A stretch of 64,000 nucleotides of DNA from Glossina fuscipes (lineage: Eukaryota > Arthropoda > Insecta > Diptera > Glossinidae). Below the pieces are notes generated by a model. It was not told the origin of the DNA. It was given only the letters and a program-made list of their open reading frames with translations, and did not search any database. Where the stretch lies: positions 22,132,469-22,196,468 of the forward strand of contig NW_023998415.1 of the NCBI RefSeq assembly GCF_014805625.2, in the 5' to 3' direction. Below are positions 36,211-56,270 of the stretch, piece by piece (position 1 is the first letter of the stretch; each line of letters begins with the position of its first letter). A program made the translations under genes and the position numbers.

Positions 36211-37440
36211 AATACTTCTTAATGAAAATTCGTTCGCAGTAATAATTTGACATAAAAATTAACCTCTCAGAATTTGGACCACTTAGGTCTATTTTTTGGA
36301 TCACAATCTATGTGAGGGTTCTAATGAAAAATAAGGCTTCGGGTACGTCAAAAAGGTTTAATTTTCAATTTGTTACGATGAAACTTGGTCCTCTTAAATC
36401 AATCACAAAGAATTGGGATCATAAAGACCATTTTTTAGACCGCACCATATATAGAGGGTGCGGACTCAGACCGAAGCAATTGGAAAATGATAAAATCTTT
36501 GACAAGTAAATTAAGTTTGCTAAATGTAGACCATGCTGGAGTTGTATTATCCTTCAATATGAAGGCTTTCATAAAAATTATACATTTACGTAAAAATAAT
36601 CGATTATTTTATTTATAATAAACTATCTGAAATAGTTCAGAGTATCTAATGGACGGCCTAAAGAATTGTTGTTTTGCAGTGGCACTATGTTTTATAATTT
36701 TTCGTTCCTATTTTGCTCACAAAAACAAATTAAAATTTTATAATTAAAAAAAAGATTGATCAGCATTAAAAATACGAAAACTTTTTTGTCGAATACGACG
36801 CCTAAGCTATTTTCATCATAAATTATCAAAAATTACACCTTGTAGCCAAATAAATATTTATGTTTCATGGCGTTATATGAGGAGTGACCGTAAAAGTAGT
36901 CGCATTCAATCAATTTTCCATAGGATTCGTCTCTGCTTTAAAATATGTAGGTGCGCCCCTCTTCATAAAATTCTTTTAAAAATTATACGGGCAGACAATA
37001 GACGGACAACGGAATTGACATGGTTTTATCGAATCGAGAAGTGTTCCTACATCACGTTTCATTAATTTTCTGAACAAAATATTAAAGACTCTGCTTTGCC
37101 TCTTCTCAAAAGCGTATTACCCATGGCAGTCCTTGTATGGGAGTCGAGGGGCAACAAACAGTGAATTTAAGTCGTCCAAATTTGACAAAATTGAGTTTCT
37201 TTGCAAAGATCTGATTATTCTTCGCCTATTTTAATTATAAAGTACGAAAAATAAGATCTTGTTGACTTTTATTTGTCTATTTCTCAAAGGAATTCCTATA
37301 TGGGGCAGGGTTAAAAAACAAAACCTATGTCGTTAAAGTTACTACAGTTAATTTTCATATCAAAGCTTTGTAATAGAGCAATTTTCGCAGTAAAACATTA
37401 AAGAGTAGGTATTTAGCACAAGAACTGTAGAATCTGTCAT
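36210..37440. other. Intronic sequence, probable further repeat debris
   Basis: Blocks such as GGACCACTTAGGTCTATTTTTTGGATC (36278) and the ACCATATATAGAGGGTGCGGAC stretch (about 36444) resemble internal parts of family A copies (compare 18,816-18,850), but boundaries are unclear. No gene is recognised. Confidence 0.4.
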
Positions 37441-38030
37441 TCATGAATCTGTCATTCTTATGTTCAATGTACAGGTCGAGATTTTTGAGATATGTTGATG
37501 AAATTGATTATCCTAACCTGTTTTGGTTAACGCTATATGAAAATGGTTTCGATCGGACCACTTTTCCAATAATTCCCAATTCATTATGCCTTAATTTGAA
37601 AAGTCATGAGATGAAATCGTTAAGTAATAGTATTAGGGCATTTTATATTGTGGTAAAGAAATCGAATTGAATGGTGAACATTTTTGAGACCTATCCCGTA
37701 TACGGACTCCCATGAAAAGTCTAATTTTTAACATTTTATGATGAAAGTCGGGTCATAAAGTCAATTTTGGCAAAAATTGACCGTAAGGATACTGGATCAT
37801 AGGCGGCTATTTTTTAGATCCCATCTAATCTAGTCTAATATACAGTTCTTTATAACGAAAATGCATAAAAACTGATAAAAATCTTAACAAGAAAATTCAA
37901 AATTGTAAAAAATTTGAACCACGTTAGTTTATGTTTTACCCATTCTCATATATAAGAGCTTTTATGCCTTTACGCCTGTGAAAATTAATTTTAATTTTTG
38001 GTGTATTAGACGATTGTTTGGAGATTGTTA
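37440..38030 (+). repeat. Dispersed repeat family A, copy 4 (fragment)
   Basis: Contains TTTTTGAGATATGTTGATGAAATTGATTA, TTTCGATCGGACCACTTTTCC (about 37545) and CCTTAATTTGAAAAGTCATGAG (about 37588), matching internal blocks at 18.45 and 38.3 kb. The open frame at 37443-37670 lies within it and is not a gene. Confidence 0.6.
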
Positions 38031-38079
38031 AATAGTCAGGCTTGGATCAAGTATAAAGTTTTTACTTTTTACATGCTAC

Positions 38080-38445
38080 TTCACCTGTCGTACAAGGGTA
38101 TATTAAATTCGTGCGGATGTATTTAACACCCAGAAGGACTTGAAATAAGCCCACCTTTTATTATACCAAGCAAAAGTGGTCTGTTCGTCTGTCTACCTTT
38201 ATTTCTTGTATTCAACCTACAAGCCCTAATTTTATGAGATGTTTTGATGAATTTTGGTACACTGACTTGTTTTTGCCCAAGAACACACGCTCCTGAAAAT
38301 GGTTCAGATCGGTCCAATTTTTCGACAACTTGCCGTATAACGTTTCATTTTAAAACTGTAAAGAAGTGTAGGGTCGAGTCGTACCCCACTCAAGTGTTTT
38401 TACTTGTCTTTAATATGAATTCTTCAAAAATTTTGTAACTTCTTC
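38080..38445 (+). repeat. Dispersed repeat family A, copy 5
   Basis: Starts TCACCTGTCGTACAAGGG. It continues with TATTAAATTCGTGCGGATG, AACACCCAGAAGGACTTG, TTATTATACCAAGC, TTTTGATGAATTTTGGTACACTGAC, CAGATCGGTCCAATTTTTCGAC and CCGTATAACGTTTCATTTTAA. It is the best preserved left half of the family in this window. Confidence 0.7.
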
Positions 38446-40339
38446 TAACGTTTATTTGCTTTATTCAATAGAGCTAAATAAAATCTTCGTGCAATTTATA
38501 GATATGCGCTTAAAGTATGCTTAAAACCAAGTAATTCATATTCACATGAACGATGGTGTTCAAGTAAGTTTGCAGTGTTAGTATCATCGCCCAATCTATT
38601 CTATGATCTTAGTTACGCGTTCGAGAAGAGTTTATGCAATTGAAAGAAGAAAATGTTTAACAAGAGAAGTCGAAATTTTATGCATTTCACCTAAGCTTAA
38701 ATAAGTGATTTATTTATTGGTGGAATATTTACAAAAACCAACTCAAACACAACATCCGATAATCTGAATAAAGGTAATGGTTGTAGAGAGGCCTACGTTT
38801 ATTCCATCGAACGTGCGATTCTTAAAACTTTAAAGTAAAGTTAATTACATTAAAAACGGAAAGAGCCAATTTCCGACGTCCCATAGATAGTTCCATTTTA
38901 GATAGCAGATTGTTTGATCAATTGATGTCTTGAATGATGGGGAATGTACGTTTTTTGCATAACTATTAGCTAATACATGACTTCGAAGTGAACAAAAATA
39001 AGAAGCAGGAAAGTTGTAGTTATGTGGAATATTCCTCCCCCCTCCCCCCTCTGCCGCAAAAGTGTATATTTTTAATAATTTAATGTCGGAAATGTCGTAA
39101 ATATGCGAAGTAGTTAACGTTATGTAAATTTGCTGTTGGTGAATCAAAGAACATTAAGGGAGGTGGTAAAGTGTTCGAAAAAGAGAAGAGAATCCGAAAC
39201 ATGAGCGCCTGCAAAAATCTGTGCGAGTATTTGACTTGATTGATTGACGCAAATAAAGTCAGAGTTTATTTACGTTGAGCCTTAAAGCTAAGCAGCTCAT
39301 AGGTGCAGCATGCCACAAACGGCATGTGCATACGTATGCATGTAGTCGTCAACCATTGACAATAACTCAATGGCCCTTAAAATGAGGTCAAGTGAATACT
39401 CATACGGCTCAATAGTAGTTATACGCGTGCACAAAAACATAAATTGAATAGTATATACGTACCTTTTTTTTTTTTTTTTTTTGTGCAAAATTTAGATTTG
39501 TTGAACAAGTGCGTTACGACTGCCTTATGGGATTAGGTTGTGTTAGTTTTTTGTTTTTTGTTTTTGTTTTTTTTTTTTAAATAAGTGAGATAGAGATGGG
39601 TAGCATTAATAAAAGGAAGTAAAGTTGCAGTTCTTTTGCTGTTGTTGAACGGAAGCTGGGCGTATATGATATCAGGGTATCATTTCAGGTTAAGTCGTGT
39701 TTTCCTCTGCTCGTTATTCATGATTTTTCCTTTTTAGGTCTTTTGAAAACGAGTTCATCAGATTTGTATGGGATTGTGTAAAAAACACGACAAAACCAAA
39801 GGCCAGAAGCAACACATGTGTGATTGATTTCAATAGAGCTCGATTTTGTTGGACTCGCTTGCTGCTTTATTGCGTCATCACACCATATTGCGATATTATC
39901 ATGATTTGCGTACACGCCATAGTTTGTTTTGCTTTTTATTAACTTTTACAATACGTTCAGCACATATCTGTGGCTTTGCATTTATTTTCTTCGAATGACA
40001 GTTGGTTTATGTTTCAAGTTCAGAAAATTAACAAGAACATACAAATACGAAAAAAGAGATTTCTTCTTTTTTTTTTTTTTTATTTTTGTTTTTTTTTTTT
40101 TTTTTTTGTTTTTCTTTTCTGCTTTCTCTGGCTGAATGTTTGGTCTGAAAATTTTGTATTCTATGTTGTATTACAGGAAAATGAAAGAATTTGCGGTGTT
40201 TTATTAGCCGCTTTACTCATTTCTCGTCATTTTTCTGTTGGCACTTATAGCGTTGTTGTGTTTATTGAAGGTGTAGAAAAAAATATGTATAAAATACAAC
40301 AGTTATAAATATAGGTGCTATTAGGTGATGTGTAGATAG

Positions 40340-40340
<1 letters not shown>
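38446..40340. other. Intronic sequence without recognised features
   Basis: AT-rich with T tracts at 39464-39482 and about 40068-40107. The open frames here are low-complexity or unrecognised. Confidence 0.55.
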
Positions 40341-40343
<3 letters not shown>

Positions 40344-40370
<27 letters not shown>

Positions 40371-40379
40371 TATTTATAT

Positions 40380-40410
<31 letters not shown>

Positions 40411-40427
40411 GAGAAAGAGAGAGAAAG
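40344..40427. repeat. Two (GA)n arrays flanking a TA-rich spacer
   Basis: (GA)n at 40344-40370 and 40395-40427, separated by TATTTATATATATA sequence. Confidence 0.95.
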
Positions 40428-40952
40428 ATTTATAGAAATTGAGAAAGAGAGATTATCACGCAAGAGAGCGCGTGAATGTGTTCTTTCTTTTGCTTATGTG
40501 CGTTTAGTAAAAGTACAAAAGAAAAAAAAAAAAATAAACAAAATAAAAAAAATAAAATAAAATACACTTGTTACCGGATTACCACATAACTGTGTTTTCA
40601 TTCGTTTCTTAAAAACAATAATAGTTTACATTATTTATGCATATGCGGGCGTGTGCAAGTTATAATGCCTGCTTAATCAAGGCTTTAAAGAAAAGGATTC
40701 TCACCTGCACGCGCACACTCTTGCAAACACATGCATGCACTCTTGCGTGTACGTTATAGTGGGTCAATTAGTTGAAAAAAGAATGAAACAGAAAACACAC
40801 AATAACAAAGTATTGAGAATAAAAAATGATAGCATGTGTGATAAAGTGTGTGAGTTTAGTTTTTCAATTTTTTTTTTTTCAATTTTTTTCAAATTTTTTT
40901 TTCAATTTTTCAAATCAATTTTTTTTTTTTTTGTTTTTTCTTTTGCTTGCTA

Positions 40953-45217
<4,265 letters not shown>

Positions 45218-45355
45218 CTGTGGTAAGACTGATTTCCATAGCTCTCTGACGATGACCCAGAACCTTAAATTGTGGTAGCGAAACCTCACTCGAGACACCA
45301 ACCGAGTTTGGTCCTTCATTCCATTTATAACGTATGTCACGCATCGTATAGCCGA
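45218..45355 (-). CDS. Rdl: Rdl exon 6, distal alternative ([11 protein letters not shown] form)
   Basis: 138 bp. The acceptor is GTAAAG|TC, where TC completes Phe206 of loop B, and the donor is ACAG|GTACCT, leaving one base of Gly252. It encodes [19 protein letters not shown] followed by [18 protein letters not shown] and [10 protein letters not shown]. It replaces the other exon 6 copy 3.3 kb upstream and differs from it at 10 of 47 residues, all within the segment between loops B and C (loop F region). In Drosophila the two exon 6 forms change agonist potency; by homology the same is expected here. A 12-bp perfect palindrome, ACAGGTACCTGT (45210-45221), spans the donor. Confidence 0.97.
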
Positions 45356-45387
45356 CTTTACAGTTTTGTATATAAATTTTATATATC

Positions 45388-45418
<31 letters not shown>

Positions 45419-46795
45419 CGTATATATATATATATTTATGCATTTATATATACGTATATATATATTTATGTATTTGTATATATGTATATATATTGTATTG
45501 GTTTTGTTTATTATTTATATATATTTACAAATATTAACTTAAAATTGATTTAATGATGGATGACGAGTGAATGAGTTTATATATTTTATATATATATATA
45601 TATATATTTATATATAGTATTCCTTTTCTTTCGGTATCGAACGAATGAAGTGTTACAAAAACGATTGCAAGTGTTAGAAAATATTAATTTGAAAAGTTTG
45701 TGTTGCTTTTCCCTTATATTTATTAACTATGTTTCATCCTTTTTTTAAATTGTTTTAAATTTTTTGTATAACAACATTAACTATAGATGACAGTATGCAA
45801 ATCAGATCAGATCGATTGTGTATATAATTTTTCAAAATAGAAAAATTTCATCAGAGTCAAGTTTCATTCCCCTGATTACTAATGAAATTACTGGTTCAAC
45901 ACTTTAATTAAGTTTATGGTAGTTGTCCTCTAGTCTCCTTTGTTTAGCATTACAATTCAAGAGATTCATTGGTCTCATCATGAAATATATTTATGCATAG
46001 AGATGCGCTTATTAGAATCAAGCTCTAAAGTAAAGTAAGTAAATCTTATGTTCCGAAACATAAAGCGAAACTTTTCCAAATAGAGGTCAGGAAAGTCTTT
46101 ACATTAATGGACAAAATTCTATCGTAATCAGGTATATAAGTCATATAAAATAGGATCAAAGTTTGGATATATATTTCCATTTACTGGATACTTGATGGGT
46201 TTGGGAAGTTATCAGTAGCGCAATGGTTTCCATTTTCTTAGTTGAATGTCACAAACTAGTCCTGAAAACTATTCGTCCACATACGAATAGTAGGATAAAT
46301 GAAAACGAAATTAATTTAAGAAAAGAATGGAAATATCGGGGCATATTCGTTAATGGCATATGACTTTGAAAAGATTAGGTTATGAAATTGTTATTACAGC
46401 GATATAAATATCGATCGTGAAAAGCGGGCACGATGGTGCTTAGCGAAGACCCATTCTAAACAGGGTGTATCTTATATATATATATATATTGTTTTTTCTT
46501 CTACACATACACACACACATCCACACACACACACACAAATTTATAATTGTGATAATTTTTTTTGCATAAAAAATTTTCAAAAGTAAATTCAAAAGCTTTG
46601 AAAATTTTATTGCTCTATAAAAATTAATGAAAAATTCTGCATAATGTCAACTAAACTGTAATGTTGTCTGCCTTCCATGGTTGCAATAGGACCAATAAAA
46701 GTTATCCAATCATTAGCAATTGTTATATGTTTATAGATATGTTATGGATGTTGTCGTGTGGTGTTTTGGGTTTTTTTTTTTATTGTTTAAGTAGC

Positions 46796-46831
<36 letters not shown>

Positions 46832-48372
46832 TTTCTTTTTTTTGATTATTCTTAAGAATTAAGAGAGACAAAAAGAAAGTGTTCACTATATATTGATGTA
46901 TGTATGAATACTAAAGCTACTGTTTGTTCATATGGGCAGTAGTAGAATAATAGAAGTAGTGTTTTTGTCTTTGTTGTTTTTTAATTATTTTTTTTTTTTA
47001 TTTTTTGTTAAGCTTAATATTTAGCTTAATTTAATATGTATGTATGTTTCATACTATGGTACGCAAATGAAAGCAGATTGAAGTGCTCTCGTGTCTGCTT
47101 AACTGCTTGTTAGTATTTATTAAAAAACTATATATAATGGAATAGACTTGAATAGAGATATGCAAAAAAAAAAAAAAAAAAAAAAAATTATAAAACGAAG
47201 ACCCTCCTGAGCATTTTAGATAGAGAAAAAAAAAATTTGCTTTTCCTTTATATGTTTTTAAATTCTTGCTAACAGTTTTTTAATTTATTTTTTTATTTTT
47301 TCATTTTCTATTATGCCTGCCCAAGCAAATGTAAGATATCTCTTCAGGTCTTTTAGGCGAATTTAAGAAAAAAAAGAAAAAGCTATTCACTCATTTATTT
47401 ACTATTTTTCATTCGAATTTTAAATTATTATACTTGAGTTATAATTTTTTCATTTCATTTCTGTTACGATATTATTTAGTTTAATAAAATCAAAAACCGG
47501 TGAATAATAAGAGAAATAAGTGCTCACTTCATTTAAATACGTTGAAAAACTTAAAGCCTTATTTTAATGAAATAAAAAAAATCTCTCAAAGGAAAAAAAA
47601 GACACAAACATAAACGGAATGAGAAATTTTCTGAATAATATATATATGTGTAAAAAAAGAAGAAATTTCATTGAATTGAATATTTCTATACCCACTCGCT
47701 AATTTATTACTTAAATGCATATTGTTGCCAATTGTTTACATTTAAGTTCCAGTTAATTTAAAAATTAATTTCATAAAAACGATTGAAAATAATATAAAAT
47801 TGCTAACAGTATGCATTTAATGGTTAAAAATAAAACACTCTGCACAGGTTGCTACATAAAGAAATTTTGAGATTTCGAACACACGATGTAGATCTACATC
47901 GAAATCGATATTTCGTATCCTATATATCGTATATCGTATATATATCAAATATCATTGTCCCGCTATTCTGCAGTGCCTTAGCAATGCCAGCTTTTGAGTT
48001 TCTCGTCATAGCGATGATAAGAAAAATTTTTGATTTTTTCTTTTTTTTTTGTCCTTTCGCTTTCGCTTTGGCTTTTGTTTTTTTTGTTTTTTTTAACTCA
48101 TTCTTCTTTCGTTTTTATGAATGTAGGAATGAAGGGTTTCATTTTCAAAGTTCAACTGCGGGATATTCGCTTCTTTTTGAAATTTTGGATAAATGCATTG
48201 AAGAGTGCGAGCAACGGAAATACAGCAGATTGTTAAATTTCGGCGGTGGGTATAAAAGGAAATTGAAACTGAAAAGATGAACGCATCATAGATAGGATTA
48301 ACAATTTTGAGATTTATATAAAAGTAGAGAAATAGATATGGAAAAAGTTAATATTGTTATCATAATTATTTG

Positions 48373-48406
<34 letters not shown>

Positions 48407-48682
48407 CTTGTTTAAATACATAGTTTGCTCTCCAAAAACTTATTTAAAAGAAACAAAAACAAAAACGGAAAAAAAAACGAAAGAAGAAGACAAGAAATTT
48501 AAGTAGAGAGAAAATCAACTTGAAAAAGAAAGAAGAAAAAACTTACGTAACGTTTTTGTGTAATGAAAATGCCAAACTTAGAATGAAAGTAATTTTTTTG
48601 TTTTGGTAGTGAAAACAAAAATAGAAAATAAAAATTTGAAATTATTGTTGGTTGTTTTTTTTTTTTTTTTAATGGAGGGTAC
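45356..48682 (-). other. Rdl: Intron between the two exon 6 copies (3,327 bp)
   Basis: Contains (TA)n clusters at about 45388-45500, 45582-45615 and 46797-46830, an (AC)n tract near 46506-46536, and A and T runs. No third exon 6-like sequence was found. At this length, steric blocking between the two exons by proximity is unlikely. Confidence 0.9.
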
Positions 48683-48820
48683 CTGTGGTTAGGTTTATTT
48701 CGGTCGCCCTCTGCCTGTGTCCCAATACGCGAAACTGTGGAAGTTCAACCTCACTGCTCATTCCAACACTACTCAGTCCATCTCTCCAGAAATAACGGAT
48801 ATCTCGCATCGTGTAACCGA
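48683..48820 (-). CDS. Rdl: Rdl exon 6, proximal alternative ([11 protein letters not shown] form)
   Basis: 138 bp, with the same phases as the distal copy. The acceptor is GTAAAG|TC and the donor ACAG|GTACCC. It encodes [19 protein letters not shown] followed by [18 protein letters not shown] and [10 protein letters not shown], identical as far as I recall to one of the two Drosophila forms. The first ten residues are the same in both copies, after which they diverge. The exon supplies the end of loop B (Phe206) and the loop F region of the GABA site. I have not assigned the letter names (c or d) used in the literature. Confidence 0.97.
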
Positions 48821-51967
<3,147 letters not shown>

Positions 51968-52077
51968 TTAATAGTAGAAAACAATTTTATATTGAAGATA
52001 AAAAGAGAAATATGCAAAAAATGTTTTTTTTTTTCATAATAACAATGGATTTGGGGAAAGGATTACATAAACATATT

Positions 52078-52079
<2 letters not shown>

Positions 52080-52126
<47 letters not shown>
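52080..52126. repeat. Poly-T run, 47 bases
   Basis: Longest homopolymer in the window; its assembled length is likely imprecise. Confidence 0.9.
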
Positions 52127-52127
<1 letters not shown>

Positions 52128-52604
52128 TTGATTATTACACACAAACATCGAAAAGATATATTCTTACACATGAAAATAAAAGAAGAAGAAGAAAGCTACA
52201 CAAAATAAACAAACAAGCTGTTCTGTGATTTCAAAAAAGAGAGAAATTGTATTATAGTGTAGTTTGGAGATTTTTGGGTGACGACGGTGTAGAAGAGAAG
52301 TTGCATAACTTTCTGGGAAAGCGCATGTATCGCATCGATCGATTCGTCTTACCAGATGCGAGGAGTTTTGCAACATCTTCTCACCGTACATGGATTTGTT
52401 TAACTTATTTCACAAAGAAAAAAAAAAAAAATGAAAAAAAACTTTTGCTTATAAGTTTTACTTGTTTTTTTGCTTTTCTTGTCGCTTCCCTTTCAAGTCA
52501 GGAAAGTGTAAAATCTTAGCGAGTTCAATTGGAAAGTTATTTAATTGTTTACACGTGTGCGTATATGTATATTAAGCGAGGGGGAAGATTACATATATTA
52601 ATAT

Positions 52605-52710
52605 AAATATATATATATATTATATATATTATATATATATATATATATATTATTATATATTATATATTATACATATATGTATATATATATATATATTTAT
52701 TTTTTAAATA
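52605..52710. repeat. (TA)n cluster
   Basis: Interrupted TATA and TATTATA blocks. Confidence 0.9.
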
Positions 52711-52846
52711 AAGGTTAATTAATATATATTTATTAAATTCATAATATAACGGAGATCTTATGATTACTACAAATAGGAAATTGCATCACTTTCAGTGTAC
52801 GGCAAAAAGGTTATACCAAAATAATAAATCTAAATAACTTGTAACT

Positions 52847-53279
52847 TTTATACCCACTACCGAGGGATAGGTATTATAACTAGACGTGAAAAAAAAAAGT
52901 CGCCATATAGTATTTACAATCTTGTCCGTCCGTCTATCCAGTTTGGTTAGAATTTTAAAACATTTGCTATATATGATTTTATATTTGTTTCATATATCAC
53001 ACAGCCCAAAAATACGCCCACGACGACAAAGAAGCGGAAATTTCAATGTGATTTTTCATGGGATATGTTTATCGGTATAAAATTTTCATTGAGAACATTT
53101 ACTACGGATGTCTAGAAGAAACGTTTGTTTCGTCGTGTCCCAAATGATCGTCGGCCGCGTTCTTAGCTAAAGTAATGTATGATGGAAAAGCCGTTGACAT
53201 TTATTTTAAACATATCCCTGAGCGATAGCGGGTATCGAGAATTCGCCCCAAGACGAACATAGTTTTCTTATTAGTTCGT
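52847..53279 (+). repeat. Short dispersed repeat, probably near full length
   Basis: Begins ACTTTTATACCCACTACCGAGG, contains TTGTCCGTCCGTCTATCCAG, and ends GGGTATCGAGAATTCGCCCCAAGACGAACATAGTTTTCTTATTAG (53230-53274). The CCGTCCGTCTATCC part links it to family B, and the end matches the palindrome-plus-tail motif. It has no coding capacity. Confidence 0.55.
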
Positions 53280-54464
53280 TTTGGTTTTTTTGTTATCTAA
53301 AGGCTTTTTTAAGATGGAACAAATGTTTATACTTACATATTACACACGGTTACCTTATAAATGCTTATAGTAAGGATACGCGTTATGTATATCCGTTAAA
53401 TTTTTTTTCTTGTTTTGCTCGTTTGCAGCAGTTTTTTAATGCAGTTGCGCTTTCATGCTAACATTTCTTTGTTTTAGTTAACTTTTTATTTATTTATTTA
53501 TTCTTTTGTTTTTGTTTTTTTTTTTTTTTTTGCTCTAAAATTTCATTTCTATATGAATTTATATGTAAGTGGTTATATACATATGGCTGGTAAAAATTTT
53601 CTATTTTTGTTTTTTTTTTTTATTTATTTATTTTTTTTGGACAGATTCTTGTTTTAAGGTAGTAGAAAATTAAAATTGGAGAAACTCCCAAGTCTTGTTT
53701 TTATGGAATTTCTCCAGCATGGCAAACCTTTTTGTGGTGTAGCAAAACACATTTTGTCACCGAAATAAATTTTATATATGATTTTTTCAAGCAATCATTA
53801 TATATAATACGAGTAATATGAACATGCTTTTGATACGAGTTTATAATGAAATCCTTATTCTTTTGGCCGGTTCTTTGGTAGGTCTGTATGAAAGAGTTGG
53901 TGGGAGAGGATCATTTGCCTTAATAGGTTTCTTATAAATGAAAGGAATTCTCGAGTTATAATTAATGCTTATTCAGTAGACAAATACATTTAAAAGCCAA
54001 TTGAACTCACTGGTATCTGGTATTATTTTTTGCATATTTTTTTGTTGAACTCTTTTTATTATTATTTTGAGATTTAATTTTTGTTTATTTCATGTTATTC
54101 TATACGAACATGTTGGGACAAATGCCGACAATTGTGATATAAAATGGAAAATTAACAAGTATGTGAAGGAATTAATAAGAGAATGAGAGTGAGATAATGT
54201 TATGGAGCGGAATAGAAACGATGGAGAAAGCTTTTCTTTTTATGACAAAAGAAGAAGAAAAAAAAAAAAAAAAAAAAAAAAACACGCATACGAATATTTT
54301 AAACAGAACGTTAAACTAGGAAGAAACAGCATAAACACATACATATACATTCATTTATATAAGGAAAATAGCAATAGCCGTTGAGAGTAGACAGCGAGAC
54401 ATGTGAGATGGATAGGCACTCAAACGAAGAGAAACAGACAAAGTGACAGAGAGTTGGGCAGAGA

Positions 54465-54522
54465 TAAAGAGAGAGATAGATAAATAGAGATAGATAGATA
54501 GACAGATAGAGAGTGTGAGAGT

Positions 54523-54562
<40 letters not shown>
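54465..54562. repeat. (GATA)n and (GA)n array
   Basis: GATA and GACA units pass into about 22 GA dinucleotides. Confidence 0.93.
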
Positions 54563-54570
<8 letters not shown>

Positions 54571-55148
54571 AAGGGAGAAATAAAAAAAAAATAACAGGTT
54601 GCTTATATACACACAATATCTGAGTAAGAGTATGATAGCAATGATAGACAGAAGTCATACACGTAAAATAAAGTACAAAACAAATTGCAGATTTTATAAT
54701 AATAGTTTTCCATAAATAAAATTATCAATTATACATTTAATGAGAGTGATTGAAGGTGATATAAAAAATGCATGAAGTGAGATGCGGTATATTAACTGTT
54801 TTGAAGGATATTCTCATTGACGGATCCAGCTTAATTAAAGCAACAATTTTCGAATTTTTACTCTATCTTCGTTTTATGTGGTGTTTTGGCGGATGGTGCG
54901 GAGAGGGAAGTTGAGGGAATACGTACGAGCACATGGCACATAATGGGATGAGGCTGAGGTTGAGTTTTTCTCTAACTTTTCTTCCTCTGGATCCGTCCTT
55001 GATATTGTGTAGGCACAAGAACAAATTTAGAAATACATACACAAATATATACACAGAGATGCTGACAGGGGATTTGTTTGCTGGTATGTTTTGTTTTTTG
55101 TTTTTTGTTTTTTTTTTTTTTTTTGCGTTTTTTGGTGTCTTTTTTTTA

Positions 55149-55376
<228 letters not shown>

Positions 55377-55997
55377 CTAAATTGCGTATATGTTGGTGTT
55401 GCATTTTTTTTTTTTTTTCGCACACACCCACACACACAAACATATATGCGCACGGCACGCAGTAGATATGGCACGACACGATCAAAGAAAAGAATGAATA
55501 TTAAGAAAAAAAAAAAAGAATTTTCGTTTATTAATAATTGGTTTTATTGAGGTTTGTAAAATGTCTTAATAAATATGGAGCCATACCAAAAAAATGATTT
55601 TCTCATTTTAATTCATTTTTATTCAATATTGGGGAAGTATTGGGGAAGAATTTTGTTAAGAATTTTTTATTTCGTTGCCTTTTCTTTCTGCTTGCGGTCA
55701 AAGTTTCATATATTTACAGATAATTGAAGATCATTTTTTTCTTAAAATCATTTTATTTCCTTTTTCTTTCGTCTCATAATTTTTTTCGCTATTAAAATTT
55801 ATTGAAAGAAGTTTCAGACATTTGATATACGATTTGCTTCTCTACTCAGATATTTGCTGCTCATATTCGCTTTTGTCTGCAACACAGCACATCGAATACT
55901 GTTACGGTCGATATGTTTGGAGTTTTCACAAGATATATTTATGTGTGTAAAGTTAAAATCTTGCTCACACAAATTCTATATGCATCAAAATATTTTG

Positions 55998-56270
55998 AAA
56001 TTATAGTTATATACTATATTAAATATGTAAATATGAAACCGGAATTTGCCCATAGATGACTTTAGTTGCTAAACGGCGTCATTGGCTCTATTCCCTCTTG
56101 TTATGGTTTGTACCAGACTTAAACATATCGGATTTGCCCGCATTCGTAAAAAGTATTATATTTTTTTCGATTGATACAAAGCAGTTCAGGCCCCTAGTGT
56201 ATAGGAATTGTCCAGCCCTCTGGAGGGTGCCGGTTATGCAGAATTAACTCGTAAGTAAGTTATTTTTGCT
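55998..56270 (+). repeat. Possible dispersed repeat fragment
   Basis: TGTAAATATGAAACCGGAATTTGCCCATAGAT (about 56025) matches a stretch near 32,017 with a few differences. No ends were identified. Confidence 0.4.

Noticed and set aside
54311..54658. Minus-strand open frame with Ser-Leu repeats
   Set aside because: A direct translation of the GA/TC microsatellite.
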